Assembly: GCA_047972995.1 (NCBI GenBank)
Contig: JBKEBD010000003.1
Location: 30,806 to 94,805 of the forward strand
DNA: 64,000 bases
Reading direction: 5' to 3'
Source of the DNA: JBKEDC01 sp047972995
GTDB taxonomy: Bacteria; Bacteroidota; Bacteroidia; Bacteroidales; Prolixibacteraceae
Made by a program: the position numbers and the translations under genes. The notes beneath the pieces are model-generated. The model did no database searches. It worked only from the letters and a program-made list of their open reading frames with translations, and was not told the origin of the DNA. Of the stretch, positions 17,993-26,647 are shown piece after piece (the first letter of the stretch is position 1; the number at the start of each line of letters is the position of its first letter).

Positions 17993-19417
17993 CTATTCTC
18001 CGAAGAACTCTTTATTGAAATTCACCAGATAGAGTTCTTTTACAGAACGGGTAAAGGCAGTATATAACCATCGTAAAAACTCTACATTAAGCATTTCTTC
18101 AAGCAAATAGCCATGGTCGATAAACACAGCATCCCATTGCCCACCTTGTGCTTTATGGCAAGTTACGGCATAAGCGAATTTAACTTGCAAAGCATTGAAA
18201 TGAGGATTGGCTTTAATGCGCTCCCAACGCTTTTTCTTACTTTTTATATCAGCATAATCTTCTGCAACGGCATGAAACAAACGCAAGTTATCTTCATAGC
18301 TTAAGCTTGCAGTTTCAATATCTAAGGCATCGAGTAAGATCTTACAATCCACTTCCAAACCATCATAATCAGCAAATCGGAGTGTTACATCGGCAAAATG
18401 AAAACCATAAAGCTCTTCTCGTTTACCAATACGCACAATCTCTGCGGTGTCGCCATTGGCAATGAAATCTACTTTTTCATCGTCAGCCATCCAAAAATAA
18501 TTATTCTTCACCACCATAATTAAATCGCCTGTCGTAATTTGCTCTTCTTTATACAGCACGGTGGCACGAATGCCTTGATTGAATTTATTGGCTCGCTTAT
18601 TTGAGCGCGTAACCACCATGGTGCCTTGTTCACCATATTTATCGTAACAAGCCGATACCAAATCGATAAGTTCTCCTCCACTAATGCGCTTCACATCGGG
18701 AAAACCATCGAGTTCAATCGGGAAATATTCTCCAAAAAAATATTGCACTGCAATCAATTCTCGCAGAGCTGTGGCATTATACAAAATACCCGATTGACTA
18801 TCTTGGCGCACTACTTCAGTAAGCTCTACCTCATGCACATCAACTCCATACATTGAAAGTTCCGAAGCATCTAGTGCGGGACTAATCTCCATGCCTATTG
18901 GCGGAAGCTGTGCCGTATCTCCAATTAAGATGAGCTTGCAATTATTGCCCATACATACATATTGATATAGATCGTCAAGCACACGACCTGAACCAAATAT
19001 CGATGCATCGCCCCCATTATTTGCTAACATTGATGCCTCATCAACAAGAAAAAATGTGTCTTTATGTAAGTTTCTATCTAAAGAAAATCTACTCATGCCA
19101 TCGGTTGTGGCTTGTTGACGATATATTTTTTTATGAATGGTGTAGGCATTTTTTCCGGAATAGGTAGAAAGCACCTTTGCGGCACGACCTGTAGGAGCCA
19201 AAAGCATCGATTGAATTTTAAATTCATCGAGCGCTTTCACCAATGCCGAAACCATGCTTGTTTTCCCCGTTCCCGCATAACCTTTTATTAAAAATATATT
19301 ATTGTCTATCGTTGAGCCTATGAATTCGCCAAGCGAATTTGCCAAATGAAGCTGCCCATCGGTTGCTTCAAAGGGTAAATTTGCCAAAATGCGATTGCTT
19401 ATGTGCGTTTTTATCAT
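17993..19417 (-). CDS. ATP-dependent RecD-like DNA helicase (superfamily 1)
   Basis: 474 residues. Walker A is GYAGTGKT (46-53), Walker B is FFLVDEASML, and motif III is LILIGDTAQLPP. The C-terminal UvrD_C_2 block contains VKFAYAVTCHKAQGGQWDAVF and ends with LRWLYTAFTRSVKELYLV (motif VI). It is shorter than RecD2 and lacks its N-terminal HhH region; single-gene helicases of this kind are widespread in Bacteroidota. A 5'-3' unwinding role in repair is inferred from the family. Its start at 19417 is divergent from the pilin-like gene. Confidence 0.9.
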   Translation of the reverse strand: MIKTHISNRILANLPFEATDGQLHLANSLGEFIGSTIDNNIFLIKGYAGTGKTSMVSALVKALDEFKIQSMLLAPTGRAAKVLSTYSGKNAYTIHKKIYRQQATTDGMSRFSLDRNLHKDTFFLVDEASMLANNGGDASIFGSGRVLDDLYQYVCMGNNCKLILIGDTAQLPPIGMEISPALDASELSMYGVDVHEVELTEVVRQDSQSGILYNATALRELIAVQYFFGEYFPIELDGFPDVKRISGGELIDLVSACYDKYGEQGTMVVTRSNKRANKFNQGIRATVLYKEEQITTGDLIMVVKNNYFWMADDEKVDFIANGDTAEIVRIGKREELYGFHFADVTLRFADYDGLEVDCKILLDALDIETASLSYEDNLRLFHAVAEDYADIKSKKKRWERIKANPHFNALQVKFAYAVTCHKAQGGQWDAVFIDHGYLLEEMLNVEFLRWLYTAFTRSVKELYLVNFNKEFFGE

Positions 19418-19447
19418 GTTGCTAAAGTAAAAAAACTATTCATACGA

Positions 19448-19476
19448 TTGATATTTAATTTTTTCTTATAAATTTG
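19448..19476 (+). promoter_or_regulatory. Promoter of the pilin-like/DUF3822/rsmD operon
   Basis: TTG at 19448-19450, 18-nt spacer, TAAATTTG at 19469-19476. The first ATG follows about 38 bp later. Confidence 0.7.
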
Positions 19477-19514
19477 CGCATAAGAGAGAAAACAAATAAT
19501 ATTAAAACATAAAA

Positions 19515-20150
19515 ATGAAAACTGTAATCCAAATTATCTTAGTTGCAGCAGCTCTTGGGCTATGCTATCTTATCTATGAAAGTGTTGAAACTCCAATACG
19601 CTTTGAAAAGGCTAAAAAAGAAAGATATGCTGAAGTTGTCGATAGACTTAAAGAAATTCGTAGCGCTGAAGTTGCATATAAGAGTGTCAACGGAGAATTT
19701 ACGGGGAATTGGGATACCCTAATTCACTTTGTAAACACAGGAGAGCTTCCATTGGTGCGTAAAATTGGTATGCTTACTGACAGCATGATTGAAGCTGGAT
19801 GGGATGAGCAAAAAGCGATTAAAGAAGGTAAAATCATTCGCGATACGCTTCGTGTTGCTATCATCGACACTTTGTTTGGTGGTAGTTTTGATGCCTCAAC
19901 TTTGCGCATGATTCCTAACACCGACAAAGAATTCTACTTAGGTGCTAGCGAAGTTCACACAGGTTCAGGTGTTCTTATCCCTATCTTCGAAGCAGCAGCT
20001 CACAACAACGTAATTCTTGGTGACTTGAAGGATGATTACGAGCAAGAAATCATTAACTTAAACGATAAATCAAGAACTAACGGAAAATATCCCGGTCTTA
20101 AAGTAGGTTCGCTTCAAGAAGCTAACAACAACGCTGGTAACTGGGAATAA
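19515..20150 (+). CDS. Membrane-anchored protein with pilin-like N-terminal organisation, function unknown
   Basis: 211 residues. One N-terminal membrane helix (about 4-22) continues into a charged amphipathic helix, and then YAEVVDRLKEIRSAEVAYKS with VNGEFTGNWDTLI after it. The pattern of a membrane helix, a long helix and (L/I)R-A--AY---NG-(F/Y)---W--L is how type IV pilins and type II pseudopilins look just after their N-terminal helix; the prepilin cleavage motif (GFTLIE type) is missing. Similarity to pilins is my inference from pattern, not a search. It is transcribed with a DUF3822 gene 12 bp downstream and rsmD. The C-terminal half has no recognised motif. Confidence 0.65.
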   Translation: MKTVIQIILVAAALGLCYLIYESVETPIRFEKAKKERYAEVVDRLKEIRSAEVAYKSVNGEFTGNWDTLIHFVNTGELPLVRKIGMLTDSMIEAGWDEQKAIKEGKIIRDTLRVAIIDTLFGGSFDASTLRMIPNTDKEFYLGASEVHTGSGVLIPIFEAAAHNNVILGDLKDDYEQEIINLNDKSRTNGKYPGLKVGSLQEANNNAGNWE

Positions 20151-20162
20151 CATTCGTATTTT

Positions 20163-20987
20163 ATGCAGAAACTATCGTTAGTTGACGAAACATTCGATCT
20201 GAACTTAACGTTTGAGTATAAATTATCCATCCAGCTCTGTCTGGATGGATTTTCCTTTTCTATACTCGACACTTTGCAAAACAAGGTTGTCTATTTGTTC
20301 TATCAAGAACTTTACGACAGTAAACCAGAGTTTATCGTAAAACATCTTCAGACCACTTACCAAAATTCCGACTTACTACAGTTGGAATATAAACACACGT
20401 CGCTATTTTACAATGCAACAAAGCTACAAATCATTCCCCATGATTTGTTTCGGGATGACGACTTGGCAAACTATCAGCAATTGGCGTTTTCGGCGGTTCA
20501 GAAACATCACCACAGCTACGCTGAAATTGCAAACACCAATTATTATTTAATTTCAAGCGTGCCCGATTCCATCTATTCTTTTTTTAAAGAAAAACACCCC
20601 CAGGTTAATTTACAAACTCGCGCTCAGCAGTGGTTTGCACAATCGGAAGAACAACGAAACTATGCTTTTGTGAGCATTAGCAAGCGAGAGCTTTTTTTAG
20701 CACTCTACGATGACAAAGGGCTAAAAAGCTTTAACAGCTTCTCTTGGTATTCCGAAAGTGATTTGCTCTTTTACATCTTGGGAAGCATTAAAAACCAAGA
20801 AATCAACTTGGAGAAAATCACGCTACATGGCACTGTAAATCGTTTCTCTTACATTTTTCATCAATTAAAATCATATTTCAAAAACGTAAAAATTGCAGAA
20901 CGACCTAAAGAATTAGAGTATAGCTATCTCTTTAATAAACTACCAGATGCACGATTTATTGACTTATTTAACAACTTCATTTCATGA
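20163..20987 (+). CDS. DUF3822 family protein (probable actin-like fold)
   Basis: 274 residues, a family found in Bacteroidota and usually next to rsmD. The layout of two half-repeats, each starting with a strand-turn-strand (LSIQLCLDGFSFSILD near the N-terminus and YAFVSISKRELFLALYDDKG near residue 170), followed by EKITLHGTVNRFSYIFHQL, looks like the ASKHA/actin fold of PilM or GspL. The fold assignment is inference and the phosphate-binding residues are degenerate. It lies 12 bp after the pilin-like gene and overlaps rsmD by 4 bp (ATGA), so translational coupling is likely. Confidence 0.82.
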   Translation: MQKLSLVDETFDLNLTFEYKLSIQLCLDGFSFSILDTLQNKVVYLFYQELYDSKPEFIVKHLQTTYQNSDLLQLEYKHTSLFYNATKLQIIPHDLFRDDDLANYQQLAFSAVQKHHHSYAEIANTNYYLISSVPDSIYSFFKEKHPQVNLQTRAQQWFAQSEEQRNYAFVSISKRELFLALYDDKGLKSFNSFSWYSESDLLFYILGSIKNQEINLEKITLHGTVNRFSYIFHQLKSYFKNVKIAERPKELEYSYLFNKLPDARFIDLFNNFIS

Positions 20988-21517
20988 GAATAATTGGCGG
21001 AAAACACAAAGGTAGAATATTTAATTTGGGTAAGCGTTTTAAACACCGCCCCACCACCGATATTGCCAAGGAAGGACTTTTCAATATTTTGCAAAACAAG
21101 TTAGACTTTGAAGACCTTTCGGTGCTCGATCTTTTTTCAGGCACAGGTAATATTTCTTTTGAATTTGCCTCGCGTGGATGCACCAATATTACGGCTGTGG
21201 AATTGAGTTTTCAGCACGTGCGTATCATTCAAGATATCATGAAGGATTTAAATGAAAAGCAAATTAAACCGGTAAAAGCTAATGTGTTTAAATTTTGTGA
21301 GAAAGTGGGTAAATCATATGATATTATTTTTGCCGATCCTCCTTACGAACTCAAACAGTTGGCAGATATTCCCAATTTGATTTTCGACAATAATTTGCTG
21401 AATCCGGGAGGTATATTCATATTGGAACACCCCAAAGATTATGACTTTTCAGACCAAAAAGCATATACCGAAACTCGAAAATATGGCAGCGTGCATTTTT
21501 CCTTCTTCGAACTCTAA
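20984..21517 (+). CDS. rsmD: 16S rRNA (guanine(966)-N2)-methyltransferase
   Basis: 177 residues, the family's usual size. Starts MRIIGGKHKGR like other RsmD proteins. SAM motif I is DLFSGTG (49-55) and the catalytic motif IV is DPPY (118-121). It methylates G966 of 16S rRNA during small-subunit assembly. Its ATG overlaps the stop of the DUF3822 gene. Confidence 0.93.
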   Translation: MRIIGGKHKGRIFNLGKRFKHRPTTDIAKEGLFNILQNKLDFEDLSVLDLFSGTGNISFEFASRGCTNITAVELSFQHVRIIQDIMKDLNEKQIKPVKANVFKFCEKVGKSYDIIFADPPYELKQLADIPNLIFDNNLLNPGGIFILEHPKDYDFSDQKAYTETRKYGSVHFSFFEL

Positions 21518-21641
21518 CCTTTAAGATACCCCATAAGCAGCTTCTACACAATCAAAGATTAAGTATATCTACTTAATCTTTAACAAAACTCCACGAAAAT
21601 TTAATTTTAGATGTATCTTCGCGGTGAATTAACATATTTTT

Positions 21642-23030
21642 ATGAAGCTAAAATTTTTAATCCTTTTAGGAATCTTATGTGATCATTTTGCTTTTGCGCA
21701 GAACGACACCACAGCACAAGCTCAAAGCGAGAGCAGTTCTACTAAAGAATCCATTGTAAAAGATGGTTGGAACTTTGGTGGTATACCTGCCGTTTCTTAC
21801 GATGCCGACCGTGGGTTCATGTATGGCGTTATCACCAATCTTTACCATTATGGCGACGGTAGCAGATATCCACAATACGATCACTCACTCTACTTAGAGC
21901 TAGTGCGCTATACTGGAGGAACCACTAACTTGGAATTTCAATATGATTCCGATAAGCTTTTCAAAGGGCTAATCACTACAGCTAACCTTTGCTACAAAGT
22001 AGAATCTCTTTATCAGTTTTACGGTTTCAATGGTTATCAATCGGTATATAATGAGTCATGGACAAACAGAGATAGCGAGGATTATTTTTCTCGTGCATTC
22101 TACAACTACGACCGTCGACAAATTCGTGCTCGTTTTAACTTTCAAGGTAATTTAGTGGGGGAAAAACTTCGCTGGCAAGCTGGCATTGGCTTCCAAGCCT
22201 TCCATATTTCTCCATTTGATGCTGAAAGTTACAACGATAGAAAAGACGATGATAAACAAATTGACCCTTCACACCAAACTTTGCTTGAACTTTATCAGGA
22301 AGCAGGCATTATTAGTACCGAAGAAGCCGATGGTGGAAATATTCCAGCCATTAATGGTGGATTTATTTACGACTCACGCGACTTTCCTACCATTCCTCAA
22401 AAAGGAATTTGGGCTGTTTCAAACCTAGAGTGGATACCTAATATTTTAGGTGCTGAGGGCGGTTTTGCTCGTCTCGGACTCTCTTACTCGCAATATGTAA
22501 AATTGGTAAACCAACACATTCTTACTTTTGCTTATCGTGTGGCATGGCAAGGTACACTGTGGGGAGAAGCTCCTTTTTACTACACCACCCAATGGGTGAA
22601 TCCCGACACTAAAGGAGCAACTAAGGAAGGCTTAGGCGGTTCTACAAGTTTACGTGGTATCTTGCGAAACCGAATTATCGGTAGCGACATTGCCTATGGT
22701 AACTTTGAGCTAAGAAGCCGATTTTTAAACTTCCAATTCATTAAACAAAACTTCTTCTTAGGAGCTAACGTTTTCTGCGATATGGGTAAAGTAACTCGAA
22801 GCACAACTATTAACTCCAATAAAGACTTCGATTACACCACACTAGACCTTCCTAGTAATAATAAGAATGATTACTTCAGCAACACGCCCGACAAATGGCA
22901 TTACTCTTATGGTGCTGGGCTGAAAGTGGGCATGAACGATAACTTTGTAATTTCATTAGACTACGGTATGGCTGCCGACAAGCGCGACGGCAACTCTGGT
23001 TTCTATATGGAAATCGACTACTTGTTTTAA
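21642..23030 (+). CDS. Omp85/surface-antigen (D15)-like outer-membrane barrel protein
   Basis: 462 residues with a signal peptide (KFLILLGILCDHFAFAQ). There is no POTRA module: after a short mature N-terminus (WNFGGIPAVSYDADRGFMYG) the rest is beta barrel. INGGFIYDSRDFPTIPQKG and GLGGSTSLRGILRNR are the two signature blocks of the bacterial surface-antigen C-terminal domain, the latter being the (V/L)RG motif of loop 6. The C-terminal FYMEIDYLF ends with an aromatic, as for barrel proteins. A role in transport or insertion across the outer membrane is inferred; the substrate is unknown. TATCTTCG at 21614-21621 is a plausible -7 element. Confidence 0.85.
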   Translation: MKLKFLILLGILCDHFAFAQNDTTAQAQSESSSTKESIVKDGWNFGGIPAVSYDADRGFMYGVITNLYHYGDGSRYPQYDHSLYLELVRYTGGTTNLEFQYDSDKLFKGLITTANLCYKVESLYQFYGFNGYQSVYNESWTNRDSEDYFSRAFYNYDRRQIRARFNFQGNLVGEKLRWQAGIGFQAFHISPFDAESYNDRKDDDKQIDPSHQTLLELYQEAGIISTEEADGGNIPAINGGFIYDSRDFPTIPQKGIWAVSNLEWIPNILGAEGGFARLGLSYSQYVKLVNQHILTFAYRVAWQGTLWGEAPFYYTTQWVNPDTKGATKEGLGGSTSLRGILRNRIIGSDIAYGNFELRSRFLNFQFIKQNFFLGANVFCDMGKVTRSTTINSNKDFDYTTLDLPSNNKNDYFSNTPDKWHYSYGAGLKVGMNDNFVISLDYGMAADKRDGNSGFYMEIDYLF

Positions 23031-23113
23031 TACTCTTGATGGAATACATTGATGCTGTACGAACACACCGCTCCCTCAGCTCTAAACTCTTCCTTCAACA
23101 CAAAATAAAACAT

Positions 23114-23143
23114 TTGGCATATTAAAAAAAAAGATTACTTTTG
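23114..23143 (+). promoter_or_regulatory. Promoter of rplS
   Basis: TTG at 23114-23116, 19-nt spacer, TACTTTTG at 23136-23143. The leader to the ATG is about 60 nt and contains GCAAT/ATTGC arms that could pair, possibly a small regulatory leader. Confidence 0.78.
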
Positions 23144-23206
23144 CAGGAAATTTGCAATCTCTTATGGGTTTCATATCCGTAATATTGCCACTAAAACATT
23201 ATTAAA

Positions 23207-23560
23207 ATGGATTTGATTAAAGTAGCTGAACAAGCATTTGCAGCGGAAACAAAAAATGAGTTCCCAGCATTCGGCGCAGGTGATACGATTACAGTACACT
23301 ACAAAATTAAAGAGGGTAACAAAGAACGTATCCAGGATTTCCGTGGCGTTGTTATCCAAATCAAAGGTACAGGCGATAACAAAATGTTTACTGTTCGCAA
23401 GATGTCAGGAAACATTGGTGTTGAACGTATCTTCCCAATGAATTCTCCTTTCATTGAAGGGATCGACATCACTAAACTTGGTCGTGTTCGTCGTAAGCGT
23501 ATCTTCTACCTACGTGAGCTTACTGGTAAGAAAGCACGTATCAAAGAAAGAAGACGCTAG
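23207..23560 (+). CDS. rplS: 50S ribosomal protein L19
   Basis: 117 residues. Contains the L19 signature FPAFGAGDTITVHYKIKEG, the RIQDFRGVVIQIKG block and VERIFPMNSPFIEGI, with a basic C-terminus (RVRRKRIFYLRELTGKKARI). It sits at the interface of the two ribosomal subunits. Monocistronic: own promoter and own terminator, unlike the trmD operon arrangement of Proteobacteria. Confidence 0.97.
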   Translation: MDLIKVAEQAFAAETKNEFPAFGAGDTITVHYKIKEGNKERIQDFRGVVIQIKGTGDNKMFTVRKMSGNIGVERIFPMNSPFIEGIDITKLGRVRRKRIFYLRELTGKKARIKERRR

Positions 23561-23584
23561 TTCTTTTGAGAACAAAGAAATACT

Positions 23585-23616
23585 AAGGCCTCTAACTTCG
23601 GTTAGAGACCTTTTTT
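23585..23616 (+). terminator. Terminator of rplS
   Basis: Stem CCTCTAAC/GTTAGAG with a TTCG tetraloop, extended by GG/CC after one mismatch, then TTTTTT. Confidence 0.92.
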
Positions 23617-24227
23617 ATTTAACAACCTGAGTTTCTGTTAATATGGAGCAGGGGATATTTGGAGCCAGACCTAAATTTGGGTTAGCCTAAACAAAAAATA
23701 TTTGACCCAACTTTCACTCCCCTAAAATATTTTCACCCAAAAATCGACTATTTTCCAATGTCAACGCTGGCTATAATACACTAAAAATAAGCAACAGCAT
23801 TTTGCATCACCTCCCCAAAAAACCGAATTGTAGTACACTTTTGTTGATTTTACTTGTTCTGAAAATAATTTTTCGGGCAAGAAAAGACAGAAAACTTGCA
23901 ACCGACACTTCGGTCCAAGTTTTTGAGCAATTGCAAACTTGACGGAGGCTTCTGTTCAAAATCTTTGAGCTGTTGTATAAGAAATATAAACTTCTGTCCA
24001 AATCTTTGGGCTGTTGCAAAAAAAATATAACGTATATTCATCCCAAGCCTGCGCTTGATATTTAAGACGACCAAGCTTGAGCGTATGACGTAATCCTCCA
24101 CCTCTCGTGCAAGAAGAAATACACAAGCTTTGTGCTTGTAATTCTTATACTCCTCAGGAACGGTGGATATTCCTGTCATGCTGCCCCCTCTGATTTTAGA
24201 GGTTGATAAGACCTATGTATGACAAAA
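23617..24227. other. Non-coding region with decayed repeats
   Basis: No credible gene in about 600 bp. It holds an AACCTGAGTTTC stub (from 23624) like repeat family 1, then at about 23650-23700 a stretch (core CAGGGGATATTT ... GGTTAGCCT) shared with 47605-47672, then three tandem units at 23908-24030. Minus-strand frames of 70 and 109 residues here only translate the tandem units and are not convincing proteins. Confidence 0.6.
23908..24030 (+). repeat. Three imperfect tandem repeats of about 42 bp
   Basis: Units begin at 23908, 23949 and 23991 with CTTC(G/T)GT(C/T)CAA and contain TTTG(A/G)GC followed by TTG. Identity between units is moderate; units 2 and 3 are the most similar. Confidence 0.65.
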
Positions 24228-24332
24228 TTACACTTTTCTTCTTTGACTCTCTCCCTTGAGTTCAATTTTGTATGATATATGGACTAATCTATCTAGGATT
24301 GCATCTGCAATAGTTGCTTCTCCTATGATCCC
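24228..24332 (-). pseudogene. 3' remnant of istB (IS21-family ATPase)
   Basis: The minus strand encodes IGEATIADAILDRLVH followed by KIELKGESQRRKV and a stop, which is the characteristic C-terminus of the IS21 helper ATPase IstB (family pattern: ADAILDRL(V)H..HRI.LKGES.R). All upstream parts, including the Walker motifs and istA, are missing. The fragment joins directly to a traM remnant, so this is a junction left by insertion and deletion. Confidence 0.8.
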
Positions 24333-24693
24333 AATTTAACACAGGCAGTTGACTTACTATTATCCCCTGCACACCGTCATTATCAAACACCAACAGCTTT
24401 ACAGGAAGCAAATAACCATCACATAAAATAGTGCTCACCATAATCTACAAACGCTCCCCAGCCACACTCGCAGCACCCGTCAAAATCGTATTGCGAGCCA
24501 CCAGAACATCGCCCACCCGAATATCCTGCAACAAGCGCAGACGAACCTCCATGCCATCTCTCAACGAGATGGTCTGATACACACACTCCCGAATAGCATT
24601 GTCCGTTGCTTGCTCTTTCAGCTTATCGACAGTAATAAAACCAAAGTTTCGTTCGCCTTGTCCATAGCTTGCCACAAAATCTGCATCGCTCAT
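24333..24693 (-). pseudogene. 3' remnant of conjugative-transposon traM
   Basis: The frame from 24693 reads ... NAIRECVYQTISLRDGM, EVRLRLLQDIRVGDVLVARN and TILTGAASVAGERL, then a TAG at 24447-24445, and continues in the same frame as VSTILCDGYLLPVKLLVFDNDGVQGIIV. This is the C-terminal domain of TraM of Bacteroides conjugative transposons (pattern: ...LRLLEDI...G..IP.NT...G....ERL.I.V.SI...G.I.PV.L.VYD.DG..G). The internal stop and the abrupt switch to istB sequence show it is dead. No other tra gene is in the window. Confidence 0.75.
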
Positions 24694-24778
24694 CGGTACC
24701 GACTAAGACAAAACTATCCCAAAGAAGGTGTCTGAAAAGTCAATTGCAAATTTTATTTGCTTTTAAAATGTAAGCTTT

Positions 24779-24935
24779 GCCAGTCTGAAAGACTGGCATA
24801 TAGTAGCGTAGGGCGATGCCCTGCGAACGGAATAATGGAGAAAAGAAAGCGCCGAAGGTGCTAAATATCAATGTATTTTGCGCCTCTGGCGCTTATGTAA
24901 TCAGGCTTATTTATTTCATAGGGCGATGCCCTATG
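24779..24935. repeat. Cluster of five short perfect or near-perfect hairpins (REP-like)
   Basis: Hairpins at 24779-24797 (GCCAGTC/GACTGGC), 24807-24825 (core AGGGCGATGCCCT), 24848-24862 (AGCGCC/GGTGCT), 24880-24892 (GCGCC/GGCGC) and 24917-24935 (CATAGGGC/GCCCTATG, same core as the second). None is followed by a T-run. They lie between the mobile-element remnants and the DUF819 gene. Confidence 0.75.
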
Positions 24936-25062
24936 TTGATAGCTTAAGCAGAACTCTAATTATAAAAAAAATGCGCAGTACCATTCGCTCCTTAATAAGT
25001 ATAAATACTAATTAAAAATCATTTGCTTTTTTATATCTTGCGCGCCCAAAAAATACTGTAAT

Positions 25063-26364
25063 ATGATAAACATGAGCTCTGCCCTAGTGGTATTCTTTTA
25101 CATGGTTTTTCCGGCCTTTATTATCTGGCTGACTAAAAAATCAACCATTCTTAATAAAATTGGTGCCGTAGTATTGGCATACGCCTTTGGCATTATCTTG
25201 GGAAACATTGGCATCTTGCCTAGCTTAAGTGCCGACAGCTTAGCTTTTCTGCCTGAAGGGAAAAACTTTTTCTCGCCCGAGAAGCTACACGAACTTATCA
25301 ACAGCGGAAAGATTTCTGCCGATAACCGACTACCTAATAACATTTTGAGAGTACAAAACTTCTTAATGTCGTTTGCAATTCCGATGGCAATTCCTTTGCT
25401 GTTGCTTTCGCTCGACGTGAAACGATGGGTTCGCCTTGCTGGTTCTGCCATGAAATCGATGGTTTTGGGCATTATTTCTTTGCTTGTAGTGCTTATTTTG
25501 TCATTCTTCTTGCTCAAAGATGTTCTTCCTGATGCAGCTAAAACCTGTGGCATGATTGTTGGTATATACACTGGCGGAACAATCAACCTTTTTGCTATTG
25601 GTAGTGCACTCGGCGTACATCCGGAGTACATCATTTTGGTAAATGCTTATGAAATGTTTTCCGGTTTTGTTTTCTTGCTCTTTTTGCTCACCATTGCTCA
25701 GCATGTTTTAAATACGTTTTTGCCAAAGTTTAGCGATGTTTATCATAGCACTGCAAATGAAAAAGTAGATGAAACTATGGAAGATTTCCGAGGAATGCTC
25801 AAAAAAGATTCAATTATTCAAATGCTTAAATCATTTGGTATTGCACTCGGAATTTTCGCAGTAGCTGGAGCTCTCTCTCTTTTAGTTCCAAACACTCCCG
25901 ACACCCCTCAACAGATTAGAGAACTTCAAGGTGTGATTGTTATTCTTACTGTATCTATCATAGCTATCGTACTTAGTTTGAACCCCAAAATCAACAAGCT
26001 TAAGCACTCTTTTTCATTGGGTATGTACTTTATTCTCGTATTTTCAATGCTTGTGGCTAGTACTGCCGATTTAAAAGCAATGCTCGATTTTGACAATATG
26101 TATTTATTTGCTTTAGTTGGTGGTGGACTTTTTGCTGCCATGGTATTGCACGTGTTCTTGTCGTGGATTTTCAAAGTAGATACCGACACCACCATTGTTA
26201 CCATGTCAGCACTTGCTTACTCGCCTCCTTTTGTGCCTGTGGTGGCTGGTGCATTGAAAAACAAAGAGGTTATCATTTCTGGTTTTGCCGTAGGTATTTG
26301 CGGCTACATTTTTGGAAACTTCATCGGCATTGGTTTGGCATATTTCTTAGAACTATTTGTGTAA
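25063..26364 (+). CDS. DUF819 family membrane permease
   Basis: 433 residues with about 11 hydrophobic spans. The family blocks IPMAIPLLLLSLDVKRWVRL, CGMIVGIYTGGTINLFAIG and VVAGALKNKEVIISGFAVG are all visible, in a two-fold repeated layout like that of gluconate/keto-acid-type permeases. A soluble loop between the halves (KFSDVYHSTANEKVDETMED) is typical. Substrate unknown. A second, more typical DUF819 protein is encoded at 54871-56130. The start is the ATG at 25063 or the one three codons later; both give the same membrane protein. Confidence 0.85.
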   Translation: MINMSSALVVFFYMVFPAFIIWLTKKSTILNKIGAVVLAYAFGIILGNIGILPSLSADSLAFLPEGKNFFSPEKLHELINSGKISADNRLPNNILRVQNFLMSFAIPMAIPLLLLSLDVKRWVRLAGSAMKSMVLGIISLLVVLILSFFLLKDVLPDAAKTCGMIVGIYTGGTINLFAIGSALGVHPEYIILVNAYEMFSGFVFLLFLLTIAQHVLNTFLPKFSDVYHSTANEKVDETMEDFRGMLKKDSIIQMLKSFGIALGIFAVAGALSLLVPNTPDTPQQIRELQGVIVILTVSIIAIVLSLNPKINKLKHSFSLGMYFILVFSMLVASTADLKAMLDFDNMYLFALVGGGLFAAMVLHVFLSWIFKVDTDTTIVTMSALAYSPPFVPVVAGALKNKEVIISGFAVGICGYIFGNFIGIGLAYFLELFV

Positions 26365-26593
26365 TTTCAGTCCAAATACAAAAAAATTTGCGTTCAATTT
26401 CATGAAATGGAGTCCAAGTACAAAGAACTTTAATCGAGTTTCCCAACTATTTTTGCTTCAAACAAAAGAAAATTAGACTACGATTATGGTCTAATTGAGG
26501 TATTTCTAAGACTTTATCTCCGCCATTTAATTCTGCCTACGTTTTTTATAAACTTACAAACAAAACAGATATCGACTATAATCTAAATTCAGA

Positions 26594-26622
26594 TTGTTTT
26601 TCGTTTAGGTTGATTATCTTTG
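26594..26622 (+). promoter_or_regulatory. Promoter of ftsK
   Basis: TTG at 26594-26596, 18-nt spacer, TATCTTTG at 26615-26622. The transcription start would fall near 26628, so the reading frame's TTG at 26627 cannot be the translation start; the ATG at 26648 can. Confidence 0.75.
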
Positions 26623-26647
26623 CAGTTTGAAAAAATATGCAAATCTA

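Noticed and set aside
23907..24030. Tandem repeats as a CRISPR
   Set aside because: The units are contiguous with no unique spacers and are too divergent from each other.
23807..24179. Overlapping minus-strand frames of 70 and 109 residues
   Set aside because: They mainly translate the tandem 42-bp units; no coding evidence.
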